DNA of 64,000 nucleotides from Melanocharis versteri. Lineage: Eukaryota; Chordata; Aves; Passeriformes; Melanocharitidae. The notes below the pieces were generated by a model. The model saw only the letters and a program-made list of their open reading frames with translations, was not told the origin of the DNA and searched no databases. The position numbers and the translations under genes are program-made. Positions 23,701-38,700 of this stretch are shown piece by piece. How positions within the stretch are numbered: the first letter of the stretch is position 1; each line of letters starts with the position of its first letter. The stretch is taken from contig VZTG01000482.1 in the NCBI GenBank assembly GCA_013397845.1, forward strand, positions 2,680,537 through 2,744,536. The letters run 5' to 3'.

Positions 23701-26700
23701 TAGGATTAACAGGGGAAGGGGAGGGGGTCACATGTCTGTGTTTGCCTGCTTTTCTCTGCCTTTTGCAACCAAGAGAGCAGGAAATTTGTGTGAGCAGTTT
23801 GTGCTGGGAAGTGTTTGTGCCAGGGTGTTCCTTGTAGGCAAGTGCAGGTTTTTCCTTTCTCTTGAGCAAAGCATTATGTTTCCAATATTGTAGTGATATG
23901 TCTAAACTATTGTACCCTGTCCCTTTTAATTAGACTTAATAAAGGTTTCAGGCCAAATTAGTGACCGTAACCATATGGCTTCTGCTTCAGAGCTGACCAG
24001 TTTTGAGTACATTCAGAATAAGCAGCACACAGGACATCATAGGCTATTCCTGTTAGTGAATCTCCTTTATCAGATTGTCCTGTTTCTTAAGTTCTGTTTT
24101 TGTGTTTCACTAGGGTGTTGGACCCATCATCTTGTTGTACCCTGTGGGCCTCCTTTTGAGCTTCAAGGAAGAAAAAGCATTTTGCAGTTCTTCAGAAGTT
24201 TGATACAAGAAAAGCTTCAATGACTTTCTTTTCCCCTGCTCCTTGTGTTGTCTGATACTCTTAAACCTTGTCTAACAGCTTGTAGTTGTCTGGCTACGTG
24301 TGTGCATAATGTGTTCTGTGTTTAAATGGAATAGCACCTCACAGTTAAGTGATCCATGGCACCCAGAGGTGGTTTATTGGCACTAATCTGCTACTTTGAT
24401 CCAAATAATGGAGATGCAGTTCAGATTTTGAACACTGCAAAAATGACTTGGTGCTGGTTTTAAACTGCCGTTGGAAATTGCTGTCTTATCTGGAGTCCAA
24501 ATTAACTTTTTTTCTGTTCTTCAACATGGCTCAGCCTGTGCTGAATTGATACTCCATCTTCCTGTTTTGAAGCGTGATTTCTTTTTCATTGCTCTGACTG
24601 ATGTTCATTCCTTTCCCTTTTCTAAAGAAACACTCCATTATGAATATTTCTGTGCTGCATAACATGCTTGTTACCTTTTTCCTATTCAAAGTGAGGCATG
24701 CAGCATGGTACTCTTAATGATGGTGAATACAGAGTGGTAGCTCATGTATTTTGTTTATTGGGTTCTTTTGGCACTTGTCCTTTTGACAAGCATCTGGCAT
24801 ACAGTGTTACTGAATTCACTTCAGATATAAATAATTCATTTATCAGGATATCTGCTTAAAATGTTCTTGGGTTTTCTTTTGCCATTGTGTTCTACCTTGG
24901 AAAGCATTCTTGCCTGCAAATAGATGCTCTTTCTTGTTTTGCTAGTATTTTCTGTGTGGCTCATGTCCCTGGCTCTTATTTTCTGCTATTCTTACATCTA
25001 TGAATGGCAGGCAGTGCTGCATGAATATGTGCAGAATGCCAGCTCTTGAAAATTTCAGCTTTGAGGCTTTCAGGGATGGGAGGTTAAGCATGACCCATAG
25101 TTGATGCCATTTGGAGATGATCTTATAAAAGCGACAGCTCTGTGCGTTTTGTAAAATCCCTGGCATTAGTTCTGGTTTTGTATCTCTGCTCACCCCCTAG
25201 AACCACATGCAGAGTCCCTTAGTACCATATGCCTTATACCCTCCCCGGAATATTTGCAGTCTTTCAGACATGTATATTGTGTAAGCAGCTGTCAGTTCTA
25301 GATGTACAAAAAAAGGAAACTCCTCTGCTATTCAGCAGAAGCTCTTAGAGCTGATTAATATTGCAGAACTTATTTGCCTTAAGAACACAGAATTCAACGG
25401 AACAATGTACTTCCACTTGCATCTATTCTAAGTTAATCTTGAGAGAAGGAATTATCAAAGAAAAGTCTGCATTTTTTGAATAATTGAAAGGTTTTCTTGT
25501 CTTTAAGAGGAAGTTCCTTAAATTACTGATGCTTAAATATCAGTGTTGCTTGTTTAGGGAAGCTTGTTATCGCAAGCATTTGAGTTGCCTAAAAAAAAAG
25601 CCACCCCAAAACCAAACAAACCAACCTCTTCACTTCTGTGATCAAGCCCTTCTGAAAAGTCTTTCTTCACTAACCTTCATTTGATCTTTGATACTTTTCC
25701 TGGCTTCAGTTCTGTCACACGGTAATCCAAAGCAAGTCCACACAGTGCTTACTGGTTGATCGGTATTGGCACAGTTTCTTTGCACTTGTTCTGGAAATTC
25801 ATCCTAATTCTGTGTTGCAAGGGAAAGTGGGAAGGTTGCTTTAAGAGCTGCTTGGAAAGGAGGGATGTATTTGCTGTGTCAGAGTCCATTTGAGTTGTAA
25901 GAGAGGCTCCAAAGTCTCTGCATAATGTGTTAGAACTGATCAAAATGTACTTCTTTGGAAAGCAGTGTTGGATTTCTGCAGGTGTGTTTTGGTGGACCAG
26001 CTGTGTGCAGGCAGCGTGAGACTGACCAGACAGCAAATGGTAGGGTGTCTAAGGAAATACTGCTGGGAAGGTGTGGAATCACAGGCCAATCACTTGTTTA
26101 GATCTTTTCTGATCTAGAAGTGGAAGATACTACAAGGAATGGTGGCTGAAACTAACTTTCCATAGGTATTTGAGGTTTTTAAGGATCACTATTTCCAGCA
26201 ACACTTCAGGCTCTGTTACAAGAGAGCTGTTAAATGCAGATGTCCTCGTTTCCATGAACAGGCATTTATTGGTGGCATTACTTGTTTTCTTATGTAAAAT
26301 GTAGCCTTTTCTCTCTATTGCACTAGTAATGCTTAAGTTGTAAAGTGCCATGTCACAAAACACTTTGGGATGCCCTAGCTTTTGATTTAGTAAGGGATTA
26401 AGGGAAATCGAGGAAGAAAAGCCCATTTTTGACTGTTAAACAAAAAGCATGCCATCTTTGGAAGCCAGTGAGCCCTGAGTATTTAGAAGGAATCTGCTTT
26501 CATCTGTTTGCCCTGTTGAACTCTTCTATGTGTCAGCTGTTGCTCTCTGCTGAGGGAAGCACACTAATGCTGTGTGGCGCTTTTGGTAGCACTGCCACAG
26601 CTGTTTGTGTGCTTTGTTGGAGCTCCCCCCAACACTGAATGTGCTTCCTGTGGGCTGAGCCTCCTTGCCCTGTGTGTGTGCACAGCAGAGTGCTGGATTT

Positions 26701-29700
26701 GGAAAAGCCGAGGAGACTGCAGGCGCTTCCATGGTGTGGTCAGCAAGGGCCCAGCCCAGCTGCTGCCTCTCTAGGACAGGCTCAAACCCTGCCTGACTCT
26801 GCTCCCGCTGTGCCTGCCAGGGGCTGTGTTTGGCTCCTCGTGGGGCACAAGGCCTGAAGGAAAAGGAATGTGCAGGTGGGGCACAGGTGGAGGCTTTCAA
26901 CCCAAAGTAGTCTGTGATTCTATAAAGTGCTGTACTGTGCAGGTTACTTGACAGAGTGTGTTATTTCCTTGAGTTATCCTGTATACCAGGATAGGGGACT
27001 CAGAAACTTACAGCCTCTCTTCCCAATCTTAAATATGCACTGAGATGAAGTGTGGAGCAATTGTGAGAATTCAAGAAACAGAACCAGTCTGTGGTTCTTT
27101 TCCATTGCAGATATCTGTGAAACTTCCATCTTTCTTGATTTAAAAAAAAAAAAAATCATTGTGAATTGTCCTTCCTTTGTTCATTGCAGACCCTGAGTCA
27201 GATAACAGGCAGATATTTGCTGCTCTGAAAGGTACAGGAGAAAAGAGAGTTAACATCTGAACCATTTTTTAACCTTTTTCAAATAGGAATCCATATGACA
27301 CTTTCTTCCTATTTGTGGGCCCGGGTGTCCTCTTGTAACTGTAGTATCCTGAACATGAAATTGGTTTCTCAGTTTAACTTTTTGAGCTGAGCAGATATTG
27401 TCTAAGAGAGCTTCCTTGCAAAAATTGAGGAAACTGAAGATAATAACTCTTGAACGTAATAACTGCTGTTGATGAATGGTACATGAGCACTGATTGGAGA
27501 ACATAATTTAACAATCCAAGTTTCTCATGACCATGGCAAAGCACACTCTAGGAGGGAAAGAGGCTTTGGTCTTGTCTGGCGAGACTGGAATGGTTTAGTG
27601 CTTTGGGGCTCTGAAAACTCATCACTGAGGCTTGCATTCTGCTAATATTCCTTGCAATTTTGTTCAGTAGGGCATTCTCTTGTGAAGAATGGAAGGATGC
27701 AGCACAGAAGAGTTTTACTCTGCAATAATACAGAGACCCTCGACTTAGAGAACTGGCTTTCTAGCTTTTGACATGCCAGAATCTTTTTGCACTTTGTGCA
27801 GTGGTGCTCAGTCCCTGGCTGGTACTAAGGCTTGCCACCTGTAGCCCCTCTGTGGGCTGGGCTTGAGCTGTGTTGTGGTTAAATAATTGATACATTATAT
27901 TTTGACAGAAAATACATGTATTTGAAATTATCTTTTCACATTTAAAATGTGATGTAAGTGCTGTGAGGACAGGTACTTACAGAGTTCACTTGATACATGG
28001 CATGGTGGAAAATTGTGAAGGTTGTAATGCTGTATTAGTCTAGAATAGTACAATGCAAGTAGATTGATAAACGCAAGTGCTAGAGGTAGAGTTCTGTCAT
28101 TGCTTCTTCTAAGGAGTATCTTATGTTTCCCAAAAATTCAAGGACAGTAAATTTTGATGCATTTTGATTTGCCCTGACATATTTTTGAGCAAGACAAAAG
28201 AAAAGACTTCTTAACTTATTAATATAGATTAAGGCATTTCATTCGAGTGTTTTTATTCCTCCTTGCATCAAAGTCTATATCAGTTCTGCATTTTGATTCT
28301 AAACCAGTCATATTTCTACTGACATGGTGTTTGCTAACATGTTTTTTCCCCCTGAGCTGTCAGTTTTTGTGTATAGGAAGGTTGCAGACCTTTGGCCTTT
28401 GAATAAATTTAAGAGATAGAACAACTGAAAAATTCTTTCAATACATACATATCATGTCTTTTGCCATTTGAGTGAGTCTGTATGTCTTTAAAACCATCAG
28501 ATGCTTCAAAGTCTGTCTGATTTTCTGATACATGTGGTATTGAGAGCTTGAGTTGCTGGGAATTCAGCAGGGAAAATGAGACTCATTGTCCTTGTTTGGC
28601 TACAGTATTGCTACAGTAATTTTTGAAGTGTATAGTGACTACTGGTAGTTTACTTAAGAAATAACTTCTATTTTTATCTTTTAGTCTCCCACAAAAGCAG
28701 TGTATAATGCTAGACACTGGAACCAGCCAGAATCAGAGGCTCTGCCAGCACCACCAGCTTTGAAAACTCCCAGTGTCCCAGTAAGTAGACTGTTGGGTTT
28801 TTTTCTCGAGTTTACTGAATGTCCTTTCAAGATTCACTGATACTTTTATTTTTTAAAAAAAACCCAAATGCTTGCTATCTGGTAATGTCACAGTAATTCA
28901 GAATGAAGTCCACTTTGTCATGTGAGCCATTGGAATTTGATAGAGAAGAAATTGTCAGTGGAAATACTACAGAATAGGATCTTTCCTATCACTTCATTAT
29001 AGAGGTACCAAAAAATACTTCAAGTTACGTTCCCTGATCTGCTGAAGTTAAGCTTTCTAGCAATGGACTCCATTTTGTTTTCTGAGAGAACTCCCAGGAT
29101 TAACTTGCTAATGACTACAGAAGTCAGCAGATTTCTGATGAAAATGAAAAGACTTGAAAAGTGCTATTTCATTTATTTTTTCCGTCCTGATGTAGTAATG
29201 CTGATTGCTGACTTGAGTCTTTAGATACTATGAGAGAAACACCATTTTCTGTGTACAGTCAGAAATGTTAAGACCAACATATGGAATATAAGCATGCCTA
29301 CAAAAAATAGACCAGGGGTGAAAACAGTTTTTGAAGTTGTTTGTTCAAAAGTCAGTGGTTCTGAGACTCAAAGCAATTGTTTTTTAACTCTTTTGAGACT
29401 CTGAGAATAAAGGGTCTTTGGCTTATATTTGTAGAAGTTGTTGCTAATTATGGTAAGAGAGCATTGTACATTGTCAGTAAATGTAATTTCATTTGGTGCT
29501 TTGTTGATAGTACTTGCCTGAGAACAGAAAATCGGAAAGCAGATATTTTTACAGTGATAAGCCTTCAGCTTTTGTTGTTGTCACCAGTTTGTGGTTGTTT
29601 ATTTTTTGTTTCTTTCTTTCTTTTGGTGTTTTGGTGGGGGGTTTTTTGTGTTGTTTTTTGTTTGTTTGTTTATTTGTTTTTGGTTTTTTGTTTGTTGGTT

Positions 29701-32700
29701 GTGGTTTTTTTAAATTCTACCTCTGTTTGTGGTGTTCCAGTACTTCTTCCTCTTTGATTTGTGGTTGGTTTTGGTTGCCTCCTCACAGTATTCTGAGCAG
29801 CCTTCTTTGGATGTTAACTGCTCTGCCTGGAAAATGCAGATAACTGATTTGACAATAACCATTTCCACTAGAGGTTGAGGAGAGAGCAGAAATTTCGGTC
29901 TTGGCTTTTTCCAAAACCCGTTTCTTAATTTAAATTATGTACCTTTGAACTGAAGCTTTTGTTGCTTGCTGAATCTCTTGGTACTGATTTTTGTGAAGTA
30001 CTCTGATAGCTGACTTAAGGGCAGATTTTGTGTGAGTCTTGTCAGACAGACTTTGAATATGGCTTTTTCAAGCTAGGGAAGTGTCTGGATCATTCATTCA
30101 GACAGTCACTTTTGTCTTCTGTCAGACTTCCACTTTGTATCTGGAACCATCAGAATATTAATTCAGGAATGTGGTAGAGGTTTTGCTGAGCAAACGACTG
30201 AGAGGAATTTGTATGTGCTGCTCATGTTATGATGTACATCTGAAGTTGCTTCAGATGTGCTTTTTAGCCATGATTTACATGTGTGTAAGGCTTTAAAGTT
30301 ACAAGGTAAATGAGCCTTGATCCAGATGTTCAGTGGTAGTTCCTGCACATATGATCCTGCCTCTTCAATTTCTGTAGAAATTTGTCATCTGAAGGTTGGG
30401 AGAAATCTGTCTCAGATTTGTGGCTAGAAACTCACAGCATGCAAACTGCTTATGCCAAGTACTCTCCTAGGGCCTCTCCAAGCGCCCTTGGAGTTTGCTT
30501 TGAAGGGGGCAGCCTTTAACCAAGGCTTGGATGAGATCCTTCAGTGGCTCTCCTGTGTTCACAGACTGATAAGATCAATCTCCAGTATGTGCTCTAAACC
30601 GGTTTTTCAGGGTGGTTTATTACCATTTTGCCACTGGTGCTTAAGTGAGTGAATACTGAAGTGCCACGCAGTGATAGAGGCAGAATGTAAAGAACGCTTC
30701 AGTTATGTAGCAGCTTCTTTTGGCTTTTATTTTAATTTTGACTGTCAGTGTACAATGCACAAGATGGCTTTCTCTCCAGCTACCCCCTCAAGTAACAGGT
30801 CATGTATCTTCTATGCCTGTGTGTTAATTCTGTTTTTTAGTCACACTTTTAAAATATTCTCATTTTTATGTGTAAGGAAGCTAAGTACATGATGTTACTG
30901 AGAGATTGAGGGTGAGTAAATGCCCACTGGCATTGGCACTTGTACATTTAGAATTTGGCATTTGGAGGTCTTTTTCCGTATGCCTTGTTTGCTGTAGTTT
31001 GTCTTCATATCAGATTTTGTGCCAAAGAAGTAATCCAGCTTGTTCTAGCCTCAAACTAGTATAGCAAAGTAGGTTGAGGAGAAACCTGTAATACTTGCCT
31101 GGAAACCTGTCAGTAGTTATTCTAGACCTAACATCAAGTTCTCTATGCCCTGTAGAACAGGTTTTGCTGTATTTTGTGCCATGGTATGATGTTCCTAAAA
31201 TATTTAACAGCACAAATAAGAGGATAGTGTGCTCCACCTGGTTTGAGGCTGCTCCGTGCCTCTCATTGCTCTGTGTGGCATCTGCTGTGCTGCAGTGGAA
31301 TGTTTATTGGTAGTGTCCTACCTTCAGGCCGGGTAGGGTTGGGAGTGTGAGGATGGAGGGTTGGACAGGAGCGCAGTGTCCTCTGGCAGCAGGGCCAGGA
31401 CACGGGCACAGAGCTCTGCAGGCAGGCTGGGCTGAGGCAGGGGTGGCTCAGGGCTGTGCTCGGATCCGCACCCGGGCACTCCGAGGGCTCCTCAGAGCAG
31501 CCAGCGTGGTCATTCCTGGCAGCTCCAGTGCAGAGGGGGAACAAATAACTGTTTATAAGCACTGAATTTGGTTGGTTTACTTTCCTTAAAGCTTAAGGAA
31601 CCAATATAAAGGACATTTTATTCTTCCGCTGGTTCGAGTTTCAGAATTCTACTGGAGCTTTCCTGATACTTAGAAAATGGAGTTTTTCTATATTTGAGAG
31701 CAGACATATTGTCACACAGCTTAGGTACATCTTGGTAGTGCAAGGCAAGGACTAAATAGTCCCAAAATGTGAGTTTGACAATTGCACACCTGTACTGTTT
31801 CCTGATGTTTTTAGTGTATGTTTTCATGCTCAAAACATCTGCCCATTTTAGCACTTTCTTATTAATAGGTAAGGCTATCTTCAAAGGAGGCAATTCATAA
31901 AGATGATGGAGTTTTTAAGGCTCCTGCACCACCTCCCAAAGTGATAAAAACTGTGACAATACCTACTCAGCCCTATCAAGAGATAGTAACTGCATTGAAA
32001 TGTAGGAAAGAAGACAAAGAAGTAAGTATTCTTAACAAATTTTTAAGATAAAGAATTACTAGTAATCCTAACTACTGAAGGAACAGTGTCAAAAATGAAA
32101 TTTGGCTTTTCTATTAAAAATAATATTTTTATCTAAATAGTTGAATGGCCTTTATTAACATCTTAATGTTTCCTTGCACTTAAAACTGAATAGATTTTTA
32201 AACTGTGCTTGTTAAGATTATAATCAATCCCAAGAGCAACTTACTTAGGTCAAAATATTTGTCTTTTCCAGTTATACACTGTTGTTCAGCATGTAAAGCA
32301 CTTCAATGATGTAGTGGAATTTGGTGAAAATCAAGAGTTCACAGATGATATTGAGTACTTGCTAAGTGGATTGAAGAGCAATCAGCCCCTAAACACACGT
32401 TGCCTTAGGTAAGACATCTTAATACTGAACCTTAACACTGAACGTATATTTAAAAGAGGTACTGAATTAAATATGCATCAGAGAAGTGACTGTACTTTAA
32501 AATGTCATTGACGTTTACCTGGCACTTCTGCCATGAAGAATAAAATTTGAAAATAATAATTTAGTTTGTATCTTGTGAATAGTCATAAGCAGTATGGTTA
32601 AGAAGATGAAATAGTAAGTTGTGCAGTAAGAGACATCTTCGACACACTTGTTATCCTTGCTGTAAATTAAAAATACCTTCTGATAACTTCTCTTTGTTTA

Positions 32701-35700
32701 GTGCATCTTATGTGTGATACTGGTTCTGTTTTTAATGCAAATTCAATTCTAAAATAAAATCCCTGAAACTGCGGAGTTTGAAAATCAAGAACTAAGGTAA
32801 TAGTGAGATAGTGTTTAACTCCTACTGCCTGCTCTTTATCTTCTGTTGAGAAATAACATAACTGGCACCCACTAGAAGGACTGAGGCCTCAATATTAATT
32901 GGAAGCTTCCTTAACTTGTCTTGGACTACTCATTGCACTCTTGAATATTCAAGTTAGACATTACTGTGAAGTTAGCATCAAAAATGCATTTTCAAATTAC
33001 CATTTTCAAAGCCTTGCTTTGAAAAAATTTGTGACTTGATACCAGTGTCAATTGCCTGGACATGAAAGTAATTATAATAATATTAAGTGGAATAACCATG
33101 CAATAATATTTTTTATATACCTGAGTTTTCTTTTCTGTTCAGTAAAGCTAAAATAGTAGAGAAGGAAAAACTTGAATCTATAGAGAGAGGTGATGGCTGT
33201 GCTTTATTTGTGATTCGACTGTGGCTGAGAAAAAGCTTTCTATGCTTCTAAGACAGCTACTTTAAAATGTACTTGTTCCTCAGAAACCAGCAATGAATAT
33301 TCTTGCTGGAGAATAAGTATAAGAACTCTATCATCCAGTTTGCATATACACTATGATAAGAATAAATTACTACTATAATGACAGTTTAGGAGTATTTTTA
33401 ATACAAGTGCTCCTTATTTGCTCATGTGGCAAACTTACTAAGATTTTAAACTAATTCTTTCCAAGTTTATATAATGGAATGTAACTTACATGAACACAAC
33501 AAAAATCTTTTCTTTCAGTTAACAAATTAAAAGAAAAGTGTTTTTCCAAAGGAAATCAATGTGTAAGGATAGGAGTAGACGTAAAAGACTCAGATAGGTA
33601 AGCTCTAACTGGTGCTGTTGTGATTGGAGACAGAAAGACCACTTGTTCTTTTAAACACCTTACTCTGTGAATCCCTTACAGGCAGATTCCTCAGCAGTCA
33701 TGGAAGACTTGATTGCAGAATCACTCCCACATTACTGCACATTTAAAAACAATGTATTTTTAGCAGTTGTTATGTTGCACTGTGCTAGAAATGGCAGACA
33801 GCTTACAGAGAAAGCTAGGGGAAGGCTGCCATTTTTAAAATAAACTTATGCTGGTCCCTGATTAGACTGATAGACTTGTCAGATTTTTTCTGAAATCTAT
33901 AGTGTTCCCACCAATCATAAATACAGCAATAAATATAAAAAGAAGTTTTTATGTATAAGTAATATTAGACATAAGTGGGACTAGTCAGTTAATTAGGCAA
34001 TCATTAGATAGCAGTGGAAGCTCACATTTACAATTTCTGATAATGCCTTGGTCCATAATGAGCTCTGCCATGTCTCTAAATCAGAGCTTCATGTTTAATC
34101 CATGGCACTTTACTTTCAATGTAACAATTGGAAATTTTCAGCTTTTTTTTTAAGAAGCAAATTCAGGCTGCCATTTAAAATCGTGGTTTTAGCCAAGCTT
34201 AAACTGAAGCAGACATAGTTTGGTGCTGATAAGCAACTTGCTCACCAGTCACTGTTCACCAATTGCAAACCTGCCTTACACAAATTTTAGAAGAAACATT
34301 CCAACAATTTGCCAGGCACGTGGTCAATCCTGTGTTGAAGACTTGTTTATCTGCTGTTGTTAAGTGTGGTCGTTGCAGTTGTTCTAATGCAGAGTTCATT
34401 TTCTCCAGTGTAATCAGCTTGGCGACCAAGTGCGCCATGCCCAGCTTCCGAATGCATCTGAGAGCACACGGGATGGTAGCCATGGTTTTCAAAACACTGG
34501 ATGACTCCCAGCACCATCAGGTATGGAGACACTGTGGGTTTCATTGAAGTTTGTTCATACCTGTCTGCTGGGGGGGATTTTGTTCAAGGTCAAGCCTCCA
34601 GTATAGTGTGTACTGCTGTGTGTGTGTATTTAGATATATATATATATATATATATATGTATAATATAGTGTATATAGTAGTGCCTCTGTGGCTCCATTTT
34701 AGGAAGAGTTCATTAGTGGCATGAAAAATTAGAGCACCTGTGTTCCACTGACAAATTCCTTATTCCACTGTTAATGTGCTTCTGGGTTTGGAAATTATGT
34801 TTTTAAAAATTGGGGTTTTTGTAAAAGTGGACTATGTTTGGATTGCTATTACATGTATTTTCTTAAGCTTTTTTAAGAGTTTTGTTGTTGTGTTTTAAAT
34901 TCTTTCAGATACGTTTGAAAGGAATCCTTCCTCCTTATATTTAAAGGTGGCTCTAGGTGCTTATCTCCAGACTTGCTCCTATGGGAATTACCACCTCTTC
35001 TGTAGCTGTTGTAGGGATATTTTCCTGTCTTGTGCTTGTCTCCTTGAGCACTGCTGTAATTGCAATTTTAGGATGCCCTGAGTCTATATAATGTTTTGTT
35101 GGATTCTAGGAAAGGTAAATTTCAGCTATTTATGGTAACATGACCTGAGAGTTAAACTGAAGCAGTTTGGTTTTCCTTCTTATGGATGTTACCTCTGTAG
35201 GGGGGGTCCCTCGAGATATTTTTACAAAAGCTGAAAAGATGAGATTTTACTTGGAATGGGTAGCAGATATGTGTATCAGTCAGGTTCATAATTTTCTGTT
35301 AAAAGCTCTAGAAGAATGACATACAATGCAGAATGCGACTTTGCACCCACAGAAATAGACATTTCAGAGGTGGTATTTGACATCTTACTGTGGGTGGGGG
35401 GAAAAAAGCTGTAGTTTTAAGTAACTGATTTAGAAGAATAGCTTATTTTCCATCTCCCTCAAAAATTAGCAATGGCTAACAGTAAAACATAGGCACCAGG
35501 TTCAATGAGTTCATTATTTTGTGGGCTGTCAAAATAGTGCCAAGTGATGCTAGAAATAAATGAAATACAGTAGCTCTATTTAGGACAGTTGCCACCACTG
35601 AGTTGCAGGAGATCGGCAGAGGACAGCTACAGTTCCCTGGAAAATGTACAAGCTTGCTGGGTGTATTTTTGGCTGTGTTTTAACTGTTACCATTATTCCT

Positions 35701-38700
35701 TCATTTTCAAAAGAACTAGCACATACAGTTCAAAAGGAAATTGCATGCTATTATTAGTCTGCAGTAACAAGAAGCATTGATTATATTCATTATTTTCAGT
35801 ATATTTGATGAAATGCTCCCTTTTGTCAAAGAAAAAAAAATTGATAGGTAATGTTTGAATGTAGTTACAGTACATTCTTGGTACAGGTTTTACAGTATTA
35901 TGAAATTACTGATTTATCAAACTACTCTTGAGAAATGCTAATGGATATGCCATGACTACTGACAGTATGTGCTTCAACACAGTCATCTCTGCATAAGCAC
36001 GCTGGCTGTCTACACTACCCTTTCATTCACTAATTATTTCACTGAAATTTTAATTTTTTCCAAATGAATAGAAACTTCTCCACTAAATCTCAGTTCAAAG
36101 TAACTCAAGAATAATAAATCGCACTCGGCTTTGCATGCATGGCTCAAATCCCTGTAAAATAAATAAGGACTGAGCTAAAAATGCACAATTATTTGGTTAA
36201 TATTTTCTTAAAGTATTTTGAAGATAGGAAAACTGCCACAATGACACTGTTAATGGAAACAAATATGAGCTTATACTGCATTCATTGTTCTGATGCAATG
36301 GAATAGACTGAGTGTGTAGGGGACTCTTAACATTTCCACAAAGAGTATTAAGTAGCAGTTGCATCCTGGCAGTTGGCATTTCTTCAGCCAGCAGGGAAAA
36401 CTAAATAACCAGCTATCTTACAGAGCTGTGCCCAAAAATAACCACATGAAAATTACTTGTTCCACCGAATTTTTCTTGTAGGCTTGTGTTTAAGCATAAG
36501 TTTTTAATTGGCTTAGTCTCTTCAGTGGTGCTTTGTAAAGATTTTGAAGTATTATTAATTTTTAAAATAAAAACTGTATTTCCATTATAGCTGTCAGTAG
36601 TTAAGCACAGAAATGTGGTTTTATAATGTCTTTGGCATGAGAATAACTTAAAAAAAGATAAAAGTGCATTATATGTAGTGCTGAAGCCTAGAAAATAACC
36701 ATCTGTTCCCACAAGCTGGAGTATAAATAGAACAAGCAAGAGAAGACAAGGATGAGAGTGGGTGTAAATGGTCTGCCATTTCTGGAGTGTATGTTCAAAC
36801 TAGGATGTTTTCCTGAATTCTGTAGAAGTATGGAGTGCAAATCCATAGTTAGATACATCATGAAATTTATGTCTAGAGCAAATTCTATTTATTTTACTTT
36901 TTTCTCTTCTCCACATTTATTTGGAAGCACAATGTGTTTTATGCATCTGGAGGAATAGAATGGGATGAGGGAAGCTCACCCGAAAAAACCACTCCTCTAC
37001 TGCAGTCTGTAAGGGTGGCATTTGGAAGGATTGTTTTGGTTCTTTGGTTGGTTCTTCTGTTCTCTTAGAATTCTGATCAAAAATAAGTTGTACCAAGATT
37101 TTTCCCCTCATTCTGAGCTCGGAATTGTGTGTATGGTAGGGCATGGGTTAGCTTTCAGGTAGTGTGGTTAATCAAACACCTACAGAAGATGAGAGCAAAA
37201 TGTAGAATTGTTTTATTCAAGATGAAACTAGATGAGGCCTGTAGGGACTAGGAGAAACCAGTTTTAGAAAACCCCTATCACTGGTGTGAAGCTAAAGCAG
37301 GTTTTTTCCATGCTGTAAGCACCACTCACATTTGAGGTCCTTACTTTTATATCATCATTATTTTCCTGTTGCACATCAGCATTTGGAGGCTTATTGGCCT
37401 GAATCCCTCCTGTGTATGTGCTGTGTCAGGAACCTGGCTCTTGCTACACAGAGCCAGAACATCCTTTTTTGCTTTTCCAGCACTCCTTGCAGCCTTGAAA
37501 CCTCCTGCATCATGTCTTGGTGATCTGATCACATTTAAGTATCTTGGAAGCTGGGTGGCCGGTCTCAAGGGAAGTGTTGGCAGAGCTGATGCAGAGGGAA
37601 AAAGAACCATTACTCACTTCATAATGGAAAGCTGTTTGGGTTGAAAAGAAGGGAACCTGGAAGAGGCAGGGGCTTGGTACAGAGCTTTACAGAATGAGAG
37701 TGATTGCCCTTACCACACTGTGGAGTATCTGTAAAGCATTTCTGAGTAATGATCTAAGAACAGTCTCTGACTTCTTGAAATGCCTAAATATTGGCTGCCC
37801 AGATTATAAATTCAGCACTTCCCCTCCGTTAACTGCTGCATACTTTCTAGTTGATAGAAACTCCTTTGGGGCCTTGAGCATTTTTTTTTTTTAAACCAGG
37901 AAGCTCACCTAGATGATGCTGGTCGTTAAAAAATAGTTCTTCATAGATGTGGAAGTCCCACTTTGACTGAACAATGATTAGCTAACCTTTGATTTCTCCA
38001 GAGTGGGTGTACTCCTGTGTCCTGTTTTAATCACTGCCATTCTGGAAGAACCCAGTTCTTCAAGGAACCTGACGTGTACAGTTTAAGCCAGCTGCAAGTA
38101 AATCAAGAGTAAACAATTTCTGTAATTAAAATGATAAAATTGCAAGGCTTATTGGAGAAAATTAATGAAAATTTCAGGTAAACAATGTATAGCCTCTGCA
38201 GACAAGTCACATAGATGCTTTCTGCCTTACATCTGGCAAGGCTGGAGTAGTGATGAAAGGCTGGGGTAGCGATGTTCACAGCTAAGGGTTTGTTGTAGTT
38301 TTTTTTAACAACCCTTTCTTCATGTATTCATGAAAGATGTAGATTTGGAAACTCTTGCTTCCTTCCTTCAGTAGTTCAAGTGCATCTTTGGTAGTTGGTC
38401 AGATTAAAGTCTTCATTCACCTGAGGATTTTCTTGACTCAGACAGGAAGGAGTTTTGTCATAGCTTTTGATAGACTGTCAGCTGCCTAATCCTGCTCAGG
38501 AAATGCTGATACTGCTTAGTATGACCAAGGTATGATTATTACTTACTTGTAAAAAATAAACAGAGCAGATAATGATTGCTTTGGTGGTTGGCTGAACTCT
38601 AAACAAGATATTAATCAGCTATGACACAGGATTCTGCTCTTTCCTGTTGAGCTGTACAACATCTATATTCCAGGATTAGTTTGTTTCCATGTTTCATTTA

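Larger units (their letters stand above)
14644..28684 (+). other. WAPL large intron (14 kb)
   Basis: This is the longest complete intron in the window. It carries a decayed ERV relic (19077 to about 19960), a CR1 3' end (about 26855-26930), an A/C-rich tract (25591-25626), a poly(A) tract (27142-27155) and a 78-nt candidate exon (20532-20609). The rest is unremarkable non-coding sequence. Confidence 0.8.
28781..31868 (+). other. WAPL intron
   Basis: It contains a T/G-rich low-complexity tract (29601-29712) and a CpG-rich, G-rich patch (about 31320-31540). The intron ends with a weak pyrimidine tract. Confidence 0.8.

Noticed and set aside
27190..27231. 42-nt exon-like segment with a strong acceptor (tttgttcattgcag) and a gtacag donor in the 14-kb intron.
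   Set aside because: In the phase imposed by the flanking exons (0) it contains a TGA stop. It is open only in another phase, and the donor is weak. It could at most be a poison exon, for which there is no support.
29377..29843. Two overlapping 109- and 126-codon open frames.
   Set aside because: Most of their length is the T/G-rich low-complexity tract, which is open by composition.
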